In this document: piece by piece, positions 8,784 through 20,400 of the stretch
Numbering within the stretch: position 1 is the stretch's first letter
Layout of the letters: each line of letters starts with the position of its first letter
Origin: Bacteroidales bacterium
GTDB taxonomy: Bacteria; Bacteroidota; Bacteroidia; Bacteroidales; P3
Length of the DNA stretch: 64,000 bases
Direction: 5' to 3'
NCBI GenBank assembly: GCA_017480225.1
Contig: JAFVBB010000006.1
Span: 62,001 to 126,000 of the forward strand
Notes under the pieces: model-generated
What the model was told of the DNA's origin: nothing
What the model saw: the letters and a program-made list of their open reading frames with translations, nothing else
Database searches by the model: none
Position numbers and translations under genes: made by a program

Positions 8784-11186
8784 CTACAGGTCGAGCACAG
8801 GCAGATAGCCAGGCGCGTAGAGCCAGTCGGCGGCGCCGCTGATGGCGGCCTTGCCGGCGTCGAGATAGTCGTAGAGCGCCTGATAGTCGCCAGTGGGGCT
8901 CTCGGCTATGGTAGTGGGCGCGGAGAGGGTGGTGCCCACGATGAAGTTCTTGCCGTCGTCGACGGTGGCACCGGTCACCGAGCCCGCGAAGGGCATGAGG
9001 CTGTTGAGGCGGGCGTAGGAGTAGCAGTTCTCCACCGTGCCGCCCACTGCGCGGCCGACCGCGACACCGGCATGGCCATTGCCGCCGGAGACGTATATGT
9101 TCTGCAGCGCGGCGAAGCTGTTGTGCACCTCGCCGCCCACCAGCAGCGCCACCAGGCCGCCCGCCGCGCTGCCAGTCTCGGTGGCTGTGAAGTTGATGAC
9201 TCTCAGCGTGGCGTTGTAGGCGCAGTTCACCACGCGCGCCGACGAGCCCACCTGCAGGGCCACGATGCCGCCCACCACGGGGCCGGCAAGCTGGCCGGTC
9301 CCCTCTATCCAGCAGCCGTCGACCACGCCCTCGTTGCGGCACACTATGCCGCCTATGTGGCTCGAGGTGCTCGAGGCCTCGCTGCAGAGGAGGTTGTTGA
9401 AGTAGCACCCCTTGACGGTGCCGCCGGCCATGTTGCGGTAGACCACCCCACCCCACTTGGTGAGGCCTGTCGACGACTGGCTGGCGCCGTAGTAGCAATC
9501 CTGCACGGTGCCGTTGTTGTCGACACACACGCCGCCCGCGCCGGCGGGACCTGCATAAGCGCCCGGCGTCACCGAGAGCACGCTGTTGGCATGGCAGCCC
9601 TCCATGGTGCCGTTGTTGGCGCCGCACACGGGGCTGAAGAAGGCGCTGTTGCCGTTGCTTGAGGCGAAGACGAGCGAGCCGCTGCCTGAGCAGCCGGAAA
9701 GAGTGCCGTTGTTGGTGAGGCACACGCCGGCATAGGTGCTCGAGGCGGCGTTGTGGCGCAGGGTGACGGTGCCCTTGGTGCGGAAGGTGCAGTTAATCAT
9801 GGTGCCGTTGTTCACGTCGCAGAAGGGCGAGTAGGAGCCTATCTGCACGGAGCCGGTGTAGGCGGTGTCGAGCACGGCAATCTTCTCCACCGTGCCGTCG
9901 GGGCCGATGCTCTCGAAGAGCGGGTGGGTGGTGGTGTTGATGACGGCGTATTCGGAGCCCACGGTGTAGCCGCGCAGGTGGCCGGTGAAGTTCTGTATGC
10001 CGCCGTCCCAGGCTGAGGTGAGCCTCAACGGGTTGCGCATGATGCGGAACTGGGTGTTGGCCGTGACCAGCTGGCCGTTGATGTATACTTTGCCGCCCGC
10101 GCGGGGGTTGTTGAAGGCATCGCGCATGTAGATAAGCTCCTTCTCGGTGTAGATCTTGAAGGGGCGCATCTCGGTGCCGTTGCCCACCAGTCCCTGCTCG
10201 GCGGCAGAGCCGGTGGTCTTCCATTCGTCCACGCCCACGGCGCGGTTGAAGGTGATGGTGTGGCGGCGCGTGTGGACGGTGAGGTTGGCCGCGAAGCTGT
10301 TGCCCTCGGCGGTGAAGAGCTCGACGCGGAGGGCATAGTCGGTCGGCGTGGTGGCGCTTTCCGAGCCGTAGAGCGAGGGCAAGATCACATAGAAGCTGCG
10401 GAGGGAGTCGCTCTTGAACTCGAGGCCCCCATCGGTGGTGAGGGTGATCTGGTTGAGCGGTGCGGCCACAGCGTCGTCGCCCTTGTTGCCCAGCCCCTCG
10501 ACGCAGGGGTCGTCGGTGTGCTGGTCCTTCACGTTGAACATGCCCCACAGCTGCTTGCCGTCGGTGGCGGTGATGTCGATGTGGTCGATGGTCTGGTCGA
10601 CGGCGGTGTTGTTGAAGAACTGCAGCCTCACCAGCGCGGCCAGCGTCTTGAAGTTGAGGTTGTAGGGAGCCGACGAGGGGTCGTCGGGGTCGTACTCGGC
10701 GCCGAACCACGCCACCATGGGCAGCTGCTGCTTGGCGAAGGTGGAGTCGTTGCGCCACTTCTGCGCCTGCGGCACGAACACATGCACCTGGTCGAACTTG
10801 TTCGAGCTGCCGCCCACGGGCTTGATGCGGTTGTACTTCGAGTAAGGGTGCAGAGCCATGAAGTACTTCGAATCCTCGGCCATGTCGGCCAGGAAGACGC
10901 CGTTGTAGTTCTCGAAGCGACCCATGCCGCCGCGTTCGAGCCAGCCGGTCGACTCGTCGCCGACGTTGGTGTTCTGGCTGCTGAGGGTGATGGCATCGCC
11001 GAGCTCCCACATGATGAACTTCTCCTGCGAGAAGTAGACCTTGGTGTCGGTCGAGGCGAAAGGCTCGATGGTGCCGTTGAAAGTGAACCGGCGGGTCTCG
11101 ACTGGCGAGGGCTTGCAGCCTTGGAGCAGGGCAAGCAGAGCCGCGAGGAGCATCAGTGCCGGGGTGTGTCGTCTTGGTGTCGTCAT
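8784..11186 (-). CDS. Fimbrillin-like lipoprotein with GLUG repeats
   Basis: 800 aa. The ATG at 11186 begins a lipoprotein signal (hydrophobic LMLLAALLALLQGC, lipobox LQGC). Residues ~25-330 resemble the fimbrillin-like fold of Bacteroidales: a strand-rich start, ITLSSQN, a DLP-like middle and a LNFKTLAALVRLQFFN segment. Residues ~400-780 are GLUG-type repeats with NNGTMEGC, NNGTVQDCYY, GGIVCRNEGVVDGCW, VGGIVALQ and AGGLVALLVGG. Third gene of the operon led by the 4379-residue protein; 40 bp separate it from the 65-residue gene. By analogy it may be an outer-membrane or cell-surface adhesin subunit. The fimbrillin assignment is by appearance only. The palindrome at 8543 follows it by about 120 bp. 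Confidence 0.75.
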   Translation of the reverse strand: MTTPRRHTPALMLLAALLALLQGCKPSPVETRRFTFNGTIEPFASTDTKVYFSQEKFIMWELGDAITLSSQNTNVGDESTGWLERGGMGRFENYNGVFLADMAEDSKYFMALHPYSKYNRIKPVGGSSNKFDQVHVFVPQAQKWRNDSTFAKQQLPMVAWFGAEYDPDDPSSAPYNLNFKTLAALVRLQFFNNTAVDQTIDHIDITATDGKQLWGMFNVKDQHTDDPCVEGLGNKGDDAVAAPLNQITLTTDGGLEFKSDSLRSFYVILPSLYGSESATTPTDYALRVELFTAEGNSFAANLTVHTRRHTITFNRAVGVDEWKTTGSAAEQGLVGNGTEMRPFKIYTEKELIYMRDAFNNPRAGGKVYINGQLVTANTQFRIMRNPLRLTSAWDGGIQNFTGHLRGYTVGSEYAVINTTTHPLFESIGPDGTVEKIAVLDTAYTGSVQIGSYSPFCDVNNGTMINCTFRTKGTVTLRHNAASSTYAGVCLTNNGTLSGCSGSGSLVFASSNGNSAFFSPVCGANNGTMEGCHANSVLSVTPGAYAGPAGAGGVCVDNNGTVQDCYYGASQSSTGLTKWGGVVYRNMAGGTVKGCYFNNLLCSEASSTSSHIGGIVCRNEGVVDGCWIEGTGQLAGPVVGGIVALQVGSSARVVNCAYNATLRVINFTATETGSAAGGLVALLVGGEVHNSFAALQNIYVSGGNGHAGVAVGRAVGGTVENCYSYARLNSLMPFAGSVTGATVDDGKNFIVGTTLSAPTTIAESPTGDYQALYDYLDAGKAAISGAADWLYAPGYLPVLDL

Positions 11187-11226
11187 TCTTTCATTCAGTT
11201 GTGGTGGGAGGAGAGGCAGGTGCTGT

Positions 11227-11424
11227 TCAGAAATCCCATTCGCCGGTAGTGAATTCGCCATCCTCGATGTATTCCACATAGTTTTCGGGCGAGCGGAGGG
11301 TGGTGCCGTCGTTGCCCTCGATGAGCACATAGTCCTTGTGCAGGGCCACACGCGAGCCTTCGTAGCCGCGCTCGGGCAGGTAGGAGTAGGCCTCAAGCCG
11401 GGGTCTCAGATATGGGCGCTTCAT
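11227..11424 (-). CDS. 65-residue coupled small protein, unknown
   Basis: The ATG overlaps the stop of the 4379-residue gene as ATGA, so translation is probably coupled, which is strong support that this is real. The protein starts MKRPYLRPRLEAYSYLPERG. This resembles the 'MKK-Y-x-P-x-x-E' opening of many short Bacteroidales proteins found beside fimbrillin and surface-protein genes. The rest is acidic, ending EYIEDGEFTTGEWDF. No signal peptide, membrane segment or cysteine pair is visible. It lies between two exported proteins, so a role in folding or export of its partners, or in regulation, is possible but unsupported. Confidence 0.7.
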   Translation of the reverse strand: MKRPYLRPRLEAYSYLPERGYEGSRVALHKDYVLIEGNDGTTLRSPENYVEYIEDGEFTTGEWDF

Positions 11425-14400
11425 TGCTTGATCAGTTTCTGGATTATTACGTTGTCGGAAGTGTGCACACGCAGGTAGTAGGCGCCGGTGGCGTAATGGC
11501 TCACGTCGATGGTGAGCGAGCCCTCGTTGCGGGTGGTGTAGTCTTGCAGGCGGCGGCCCTCGCTGTCGTAGAGCTCGACGTGGCGCAGACCCTCAATCTC
11601 GACAGTCACACGCGAGGTGGCGGGGTTGGGGTAGACGCGCAGCTCGGCCAGGTGGATCTCGGCCGGTTGCTCGATGCCCTCGGTGCGGCGCACGGTGAGC
11701 GCCAGCGTGACGACACTGTCGCAGCCGTTGATGCCGACCAGGGTGTTGCTGAGGGTGAGCGTGGCGCTGCCCTGCTCGCTGATGGCCTGCTGCAGCATGG
11801 CGTACTCGGTGGGGGTCACATAGAAGCCATAGCCATTGTACTCCTCGCCGTTGCCAATGCTGTCGGCAAAATGGCTGGAGGAGGAATGGTGTATCACGAC
11901 GCGCAGGCGCGTGGTGCTGTCGACCATTGCCACAGAATCGATGAAGTGGTGCTCGGCCACGGCATCGGCGGTGTAGACCACACCACCCCACTCCAGACTG
12001 TCGCAACCGCTGACGAGCATAGTGTCGAAGACCGGGATGAGGTCGGGCTCGCCGAACACCGGGTAGCCTCCGTTGGCGCCCAGCATGTCGCTGCGCCAGG
12101 TGCGGTGGTTGCCGCTGTGTTTGCGCACCCAGATGTTGAGCGCGCGGGTGAGGTTCTTGACACCATAGCTGGCCTGTTCGAGCTCGACACCGTTGCCCTG
12201 GCCGTCGAACTGGCTGGTGGAGGTCACCGACGAGCCAGCACGCTGCTGACCCACAGCCTGGCCCACCGAGCCACTGGCGAAGTAGTTGTGCGAAGCCACG
12301 ACGCCGTCGTCGAGCACCGCGCCGACGGCACCCTCGGTGGCGCTGCCGCGCAGGTTGCCGTAGACGTAATTATTCTCAATCACGGTGTTGCTGGCATAGC
12401 CCACCAAGCCGCCCACACGCTGCTGGTTGCCGTCGGCGGAGTAGCGCACATAATTGTTGAGCACATAGGAGCGCGGCGACTTGCCGGTGGAGGTGAGGGG
12501 CTTGCCTGCGGGTGTGGGGGCGGGCACGAAGTAGGCCCCAAGGTTGGTGTCGCTGGTAACCGTGACAGAGCGAGGATTGTCTGTGTTTTGGTCAGACCAT
12601 TGCGCGAAGACATACTCGCTCTCGTCAGCCGATTGCACAGTGAAGACCACTACCGTGCCCTCGGCCACCTGCGCACCGTTGGACAGCTGCATTCCATCAG
12701 CCGTGTTGAGGTACACAAAGCCGGGGGCATAGGTCTCGCTGCCGCCATAGATGGTGGCGCTGACGGAGAAGTACTTCTGCTCGTCGTCGGACTTGCTCTT
12801 GAAGTAGGCGATGATGGTCTTGTCGGCGTCGACGACAACCATGCGGGTGCTGTCGGCCATGTTCTGCGAGTCGCTCCAATGGTCGAAAGCATAGCCTGCG
12901 AAGGCAGCCGCCGAGATTTGCACCACGGTGTCGGCCGGGAATGTGCCACCGCCAGCCACCTGACCCCAGTCGGCAGGACTTGCCTCAAGGGTAATGGTGT
13001 AGGTGGGGTTCTCAACGCGGGTGAAGTAGGCCGTGAGCATAGTGTCACCCGTCACGACAACGTAGTGCGGGTTGTCGTATGAGCCGTCGCTCCAATGGTC
13101 GAAGACCCAGGTGTTGTCGTAGGGGGTGGCGCTGACAATGGCCGTCTGCCCATAGCTGAAGCCCAGGTCGGAGCCATTGGTCACCACGGTCTCGCCACGC
13201 TGCTGGTCGGCGACGACGGTGACGTTGAAGCGCTGGTCCTCAACATCGGCGCTGCCGCGGAAGTTGGCCTGGTAGAGCTTGTCGGCTGTCACCACCACCT
13301 GCAGCACACGCGAGGTGTCGGCACCGACCCAGCCCTCGAAGTAGCAGCCCTCAAACGGTGTGGCCACGAGGGTGATGGTGGTACCGGCCGCATAGTAGCC
13401 GCCGCCGCTGACGCTGCCGAAGCGGGCATCATTGGCACGTACCTCAATGGAGTAGTACTCGGGCTCCTCGACCTGCGTGGTGTCGCTGCCGCCCTCAAGG
13501 CGTCCGGCCAGGCCACCCTCGTAGACCGCGCTCGACATGCGCTCGCGGTTGGCATTCCAGGCCACATTGTCCATCATGCTGGTGCTCTGCCCGTCGCCGA
13601 CAAGGCCGCCACTGTAGACGGCGTCGCCGACAAACTTGGTGCGGACAAACGAGTTGCGCACCTGGTCGGAGCTCGACTTGCCCAAGAGGCCGCCGCTGAC
13701 GTAGGAAGTGGAGAGGATGGAGGTGGAGTGGCGCTCCTCGGACATGTCGTTGAGGTCGCCGTCGACACCACAGTTGTCAATGCGCGAGTGGGTGGAGTTG
13801 GCTGCAAGCGCGCCCACATACTGGCCGCCGCGCACCATGGCACTCTCAAGCTTGACGGAACGGATGCGTGCAGTGTCGATATTGCCGAAGAAGCCCGCAT
13901 AGTAGGCCGAAGGCTCGTTGATGATAACATTCTTGATGACAACCGGCTGCACGGCAGGCACGGTGACACTGTCGCCATTCTCCACACCGATGAACCAGCC
14001 ACGGAAGGGGTGCTGCGCCGTGCCGACTGGAGTCCACAGGTGGGCGTGCATGTCGTAGGGAGCGTTGCCCGCCTTGCGGTGCAGGTAGACCTTCTGGAAG
14101 TAGTAGGTATGGGCAGCCACATTGTTGAGGCCGTTCACCTCGCTGATGAACCAGGCCAAGCCCTCCTCGTTGTAGATGTGCACGTCGCCCTCATAGGTCA
14201 CCACATAGCCGCTCTTCGGGCTCTTGCGGTTCACGTAGACGAACTCGTCGACCATCTCGATGCGACCCTTCTCCGGGGTACTGATGGTATCGACCCAATA
14301 CTTGCCGCTGCCGCCAGGGCCGTAGTAAGCCACAACGGTGTCACTGTGAGCTGGCACAATGTAGTCGGCAGGGTTGTTGTAGAAGGGGTCGAAGTCCCAC

Positions 14401-17400
14401 ATGATGAACTCGGCAGGCTCGTCGTTGTCGCTGAGCGGGAATGTGGGCGTGGTGGAAAGACGTATGTGCTCGCCCTCGCAGAAGAGAAGGTCGGCCACGT
14501 CGTGACGTCCGCTGACGGCGTCCTCGACGAAGACCGGGTCGCGCGGGGTGCCGTCCTCCGTGTAGACCTGTGTACCCACACGAAGGCTTACCGAGCCGTA
14601 GTTGCGGTCGGCCCACACCATGGGCGTAATCTGCACGGCACGGTAATAACGGTCGCCATTTGCCACATTCGCAGGCTGCGTGTTGACCGGTACCAACTCT
14701 GTCCACACCGCAGGATTGGCCATCACAAACTCCCTGCCTTCATCCACATTCTCGGCCTTCTCCTTGTGCATGGTGACGTGAAGTTTCTTGGTGAGAAGGC
14801 AGCCTGCAGCGTCGGAGGCGGTGACGGTGTAGTCCAGTTCCTTGGTGCGCTCCGTCAAGCCCATGGTGATGGGTTCGGTGTGGAGTGTGTCGGCCACGGC
14901 ACGGTTGTAGTTGGCCATATTGCCAGCCTCGACCTGGCTCATCATCAAGCTGTTGTTGAGGGAGTACTTGTTAACCTCGTCGCTGCTGCCACTCCATGTG
15001 TAGGTGTAGGGGAAGAAGCCGCCACGCACACTGTATACAATCTGGTCGGAGCCACTCGGACACGACACAGCCTTGTTGTCGAGGTACATCAGAGCATCCT
15101 GCCCCTGAGCGGTGAGGGTCGAGTATTCGTGCGTCTTGGTGTCGTAGACCATCAGGTCGTAGTCGCCAAGGGTCTGCTGGCGGAAGGTGGCGCAACGGTG
15201 CAGGTAGATATTGTTGCGCGAAATGCCCTCGTGGAACAGGGTGTCGATGGCGGGGTTGTCCGAGAAGAAGTTGCCGTGGTGGTAGGCCTCGCCGATAATG
15301 GAGAGGTCGCCGCCCGACTGGTAGACAATGCGGATAGTGTCGCGCTCGTCAATGCCCGGGAACCACTTGCTGACACCGATACGCGTGCCAGCGCTGACTT
15401 CGCTCGACACACGGATGACATCGGTCATGTCGTCAAGCATATTGTCACCAGAGGTCTTCTCGGTGCGGGTAAGGAAGACGTTGGCAAGGTCGGTCATGTC
15501 GTCCGGACGTTTGAAGGCATAGCGGACTGACATTCCATTCAACTTTCTCTCCTCCCAGAACTCACTGCCGCCGACGTTGATGTAGTTGTCACTGATATTG
15601 ATGGCCGACGCTTCGTGCGACTCGGCGAGGCTGACAGTGCCGTCCTTGACGAACACCGCGCCGTCGTAGGGTCGTGCCACGGCGTCTGCATCGCGAGCAG
15701 TGCCTGTCATGTTGTGGCGGATGGTCACACTGTTCATGAGCGACAGTTCTCCATGCTTGCCCACATTGATAGCGCCGCGCAAAGCGTCGTCGGAGGTGCT
15801 GTTCCAGTTGTTCTCTACAATGACGTCGTCCTCGAGGCTGATGGTGGTGAACTGCTGGTCATCATCGCCCACCACAGCAATCACCGGGCCGTAAGCCACG
15901 TTGGTGTCGGGGTGGTAATCGGCCTCGATGTTGTACTTCGCGGTGATGTTGTAGTTAGACTCCGAGCAGTTCTTCACGCCCGTGATGTTCTTGACCTTGC
16001 CCATACTGCTACCGTCGAAAGCAATGGCGCGGGCGGTGAACGAGGTGCGCGAGTTGTCGTCAATACGGGTCTTGCCGTCTACAACGATGGTTTCCTTGTG
16101 GCCGCCCTGCAGCTCGATCATGGTGCCACGATAGACGCTGCCCTCGCCCGGCAACTGGTGGTGGTGACCAAAGTAGCGGATAACGGGTATCTGCGCGTAT
16201 GCTGCGCCCTGGATGGTCACCTGGTCGCCGGGGGCGATGTCCACCTTGTCGATAATGGCGATGACGTCGCCCTCCTGGTAGATGTTTGCGTCGAGTGCGT
16301 CGCGGAACGTGCGCACGTATTTGTTGGGCTCCTTGCCGAGGTTGGTGCCACTCGGGTCGAGCCACAGGTCGTCGACAGTCAGCGTATTGCCGTCGTCGTC
16401 GAACCAGTGCGACTTGCCGGAGCCAAGGTCTTCTTTCGTGATGCCGTACAACTTGACGCTCTGCGCGACACCCCCGCATTCAACCTGCGTGCCATCGGCA
16501 TAGGTAAGGTCGCGCTCAAGCGTCTCGGCCGAGGCCAGGTAGATAGTGTCGCCATGCTCGCGCACCTTGACATAGACTGTCATGTCGAAATCACCCAGGC
16601 GCACACCCAGGGCGTTGTAGTAATCGAAGCCAAGGATAGCCTTGCCGACATAGCCTTTGCCTCCGCGCACCGGGTACACCTTCTCGCCATCGAAGGTCAG
16701 GTCTATCGACATTGCTGCCTCGCCGCGACCGTCAAGCTCGCCCACAAAGACACCTCGGCCGGGCAGTTCCTTGGTGTGGCCCGCGGCGTAACCAGCACCG
16801 TCGCCACTGGCGTCGACCTCCATGTCGTACCACTTGGCCTCACCGTCCACACGGCTCTGCGAGTAGAAGTCTATCGGCTCTTCCACCTTCGTGCCGCCGT
16901 CAGCCCAGCCACGGTATGTTGTAATGGTCGACGTGACATTGTCGGTCGGCAGTATCGACAGGGCGAAAGTGTTCGGATTGTCCTCGCCGATGACCACGCT
17001 CTCCTTGTCGGTGAGGAAGAAGAGCTGGTAGTCCTCGCTGGGATGGGTGTCCCTGCTGTAGTCGACACCGTTCTCGTCAGTCGGCATCCACACAATGCGT
17101 TTCAGGTAGAGCGAGCGGTTGGGATCCATTGTGGCTGGCAGCACAGCCTTGCGGCGGAAGAGGTTGGAGCGGCCCTCGTTATACATGGCCAGCACCTCGT
17201 ACTCTTGGTCAATGAAGTCCTCGACAATGGTGTTGATGGTAATCACCACGTCGACCGTGCCGACTATATCGCCCGCCTCATCGTGCTCCTCCAGCTGGAA
17301 CGACACGTTGCCGATCAGCGTGTTCGAGAAGTTGGTGTCGTAGGTCAGATAGAGCGTCATCTGCGGGTTGGAGTTGGCCATGTCGCCGCCAACCTTGCCC

Positions 17401-20400
17401 GAGCGGTAGCTCTGCTGTATGCTCACGTTGGGATTGCCGCTGATCAGCGTTGACCCATTCTCAGGCCAAAGCTCGCTGCCGGTCGGGTCAACGTATGTGT
17501 GGCTTTCGTGGCCTTCGAAGTTCTCGCCCGATGCCATCACCAGCCCGAATGTGGCTCCAGGGCGCGCGCCGATGTCGCCCGCACTGCTTATTATGCCGCT
17601 GGCGTCGCCGCCTCTCTCCCAGTGGCCATAATCCTCAACAGGTATGTCAGCCCACGTTTGGCCGCTGGTGAGCGTCTTGTACTTCATCGAGTTGGTGTCA
17701 ACCGGGTTCCATGCCTCATCAGAGAGGCGCATGGCCGAGTTGTCATCGCGTATGAGGATACCTGACGAGGAGATGGTGTAGTAGTGGCCGGGGACCGACG
17801 ACGGCAGGTCTAACTCGGATATTGCCACTGCATAGTTATACTCCTTGCCGTTGATGTCCTTCAGGTGGACGTGCTTGTTTATGCTGTCAAGCTTCGAAGG
17901 TTCGGCGTGAGCCCAAATGGTGGCATAGCGAGAGCGCATTCCCGAGCCGATGCTCCATATGCGGTAGCGGTCGAAGTAGTTGCCGTAGGGGAACTCGACG
18001 TCCGCGCCGCCGTCCTCGCTCCAATCGACCTCGTAGTCCGAGCTGTAGCTGTATGCCTTGTTTTCGTTCTGGCAGGCGCTCAGGAAGCCGCCGTAGCGGC
18101 CATTCTGCGCGTCGTCCTTGCTCTTGGCCATCGAGGCGATGATGGCATTGGTCTGCGGGGCTGCCATGAAGTAGGCAAATCCCTCCACTGTGCCGTACTT
18201 GCCGTCTTTCAGCACGTCGATGTTCACGCCGTTGTTCACCACCATGGCCGTGTGCCTGTTGTCAGCGAGCACAGCCAGCTTCTGACAAAGGTCGGTCACC
18301 TCGTCGCAGTTGGCCAGCATGTTTGCCGACGCCAGGTCGCCGATGGTGGAGAGGGTCATGTGCCTGCTGCTGGGTGTGGCAAGCTGGGTGAGCAGCTTGT
18401 CCTCGTAGTATTCCAGCTTGCCAATGTTGGTCATGAGGGCGTCGATTTCCACGATATTCCAGCCGCGGGCCTCGACCACGTCGATGCGGTTGATGGTGTA
18501 CTGCTGCGTGAGGTATGAGCTGATGGCGTCGATAGCGCCGGTGTAGCGTATGGCAGTGTTGTACAGCATCAGAGTGTCGGCGCGCTGTATGGAGCGCAGG
18601 TCGGGCGTGGCGTGACAGTTGTCTATGCCGCCATAGTTGCGCACATCGACGCGGCAGCGCACGTCGCCGCCCAGGGCAGAGGTGCCCGAGCCGATAATAG
18701 AGTGGGTGATGTGCATCGGGTTGAGCAGCGAGCCCTCCTCCGAGGCGGTGAGGTAGCCCTCACCGTCAACGCGTATCAGCGTCTCGCCACCGCCGAAGCC
18801 AGCCACGTTGAACGTACGCGAGCCGGTGTTGCTGCCCCAGTTGGCCCCGCCATAGACCGACGCTTTGATCTGCAGGTCGTTGTTGGCAAGCGCGGCGATG
18901 TGGCCGTCCTTCACGCCGGGCTTGAAGTTGCGGTAGAGGCTGTCGATGCCCGAAAGGTACTGCGACTTCCACACCTCCGACGAGTCGATGGCCTTCTCGC
19001 CCACGTTGACGTAAGTCGAACCATAGATTTTGCCCATATAGCCGCCACCGTAGACTGAGCCGCGTATCAAGCCGCCCGCCACGTTGACGATTGACGACGG
19101 CCTGCGCGTGGTCCTGGTGTCTATGTAGGCCAGGCTTGCCGCGTGGTCGGCCTGCTCCTTCAGTCCGCTAACCTGCTCCATGTCGATGGGCTGGCACTCC
19201 GAGCGGTAGCCGTCGTCGACGCGCTCGCTGCCGCCATAGACTGAACGCACCACCTCGCCGCCGTCGATGTTGAGCACCTTCAGGCCGTAGACCAGCTGTT
19301 CCTGGTCACCGGCCGCGCCGGCGTAGATGTTCTGGTTGAACAGGCCGTCGTGCACGTTGACTATGATGTGCGAGTACAGCTCGGGGTTGGTCAGCCTGGC
19401 GTTGCCCGACGTGAGCATGGCCAGGGTGATGGTGGTGTCGGGCTCTGCCAGCCACGGCTCATTGGTGTGGCGCTCGCCCTCGCTGTCCACAAGCACGCCC
19501 TGGCTGTCGCGGCGATAGGCGAAGGTGGTTCCCAGCTTGCCGCCGCCGTAGAGGTTCGAGTCGACAATGCAGGGGCCGTTGACGTTGACCTCCACATATT
19601 CGTTGTTTGGCGTGTAGAGCGTGCGGGTCACGTCCGAGCAGTCTTTCTGCTCACGCATCTCGGCGGTGTACATGCCGCTGGTGTTGCCGTAGCCGTTGCC
19701 CGCGCCGTAGATGGCGCCGTAGCGGCCGGAGTAGATGTTCACCTCGCTCATGTACACGTTGCCCGTGAAGTCGTTGCCGCCGAACACCGTCTCGGCGGTG
19801 CGCCCGCCGAGGGTGGTGTCGCCGTACATGTTCACGTGTGCCGTGCCGAAGACATTCGAGCCCCAGCAGCCGCCGTAGATGGCACGGAAGGGGCTGTCCC
19901 ACGTGTCGTAGGCAGTGATATTGGTGTTCACCACGTCGCCGCCCTTGCCTCCGCCGTAGGCCTGCGCCTTGGTCAGCTCCTCGGCATGGTGCAGGTGCAC
20001 GTGGGTGGCGGTGTATTTCGAATCCGACGAGGCGTCGGCCAGCACGTTGCCACGGTGCTCGCAAAGCAGGTGGTCCACGTCGCCCTCGCCGCCGCCGAAG
20101 AGGTCGCCGTTGATTATCAGCTTGCTCTCACTCTTTGCGGGGCAGAGCTGGTCGTTCACATAGAGGTAGGTGCTGCGGCAGTCGCCCATGCGCCCGCCAG
20201 CGAAGACATCGGTGGTGAGGGTGCCGCCCAGCAGGCGCACAGTGGTGGAGTCGACAAACGGGGCGCCGTCCGAGCTGGCGGCCACCAGGCTGTTGTCGTC
20301 GAGCGAGCGCACCTGGGTCAGGCCGTCGACGACCGGGTAGCTGTAGTATCCGTTGCCGCCGCCATAGATGTGTTCCACCGTGCCGCCGCTCACGTCGACG

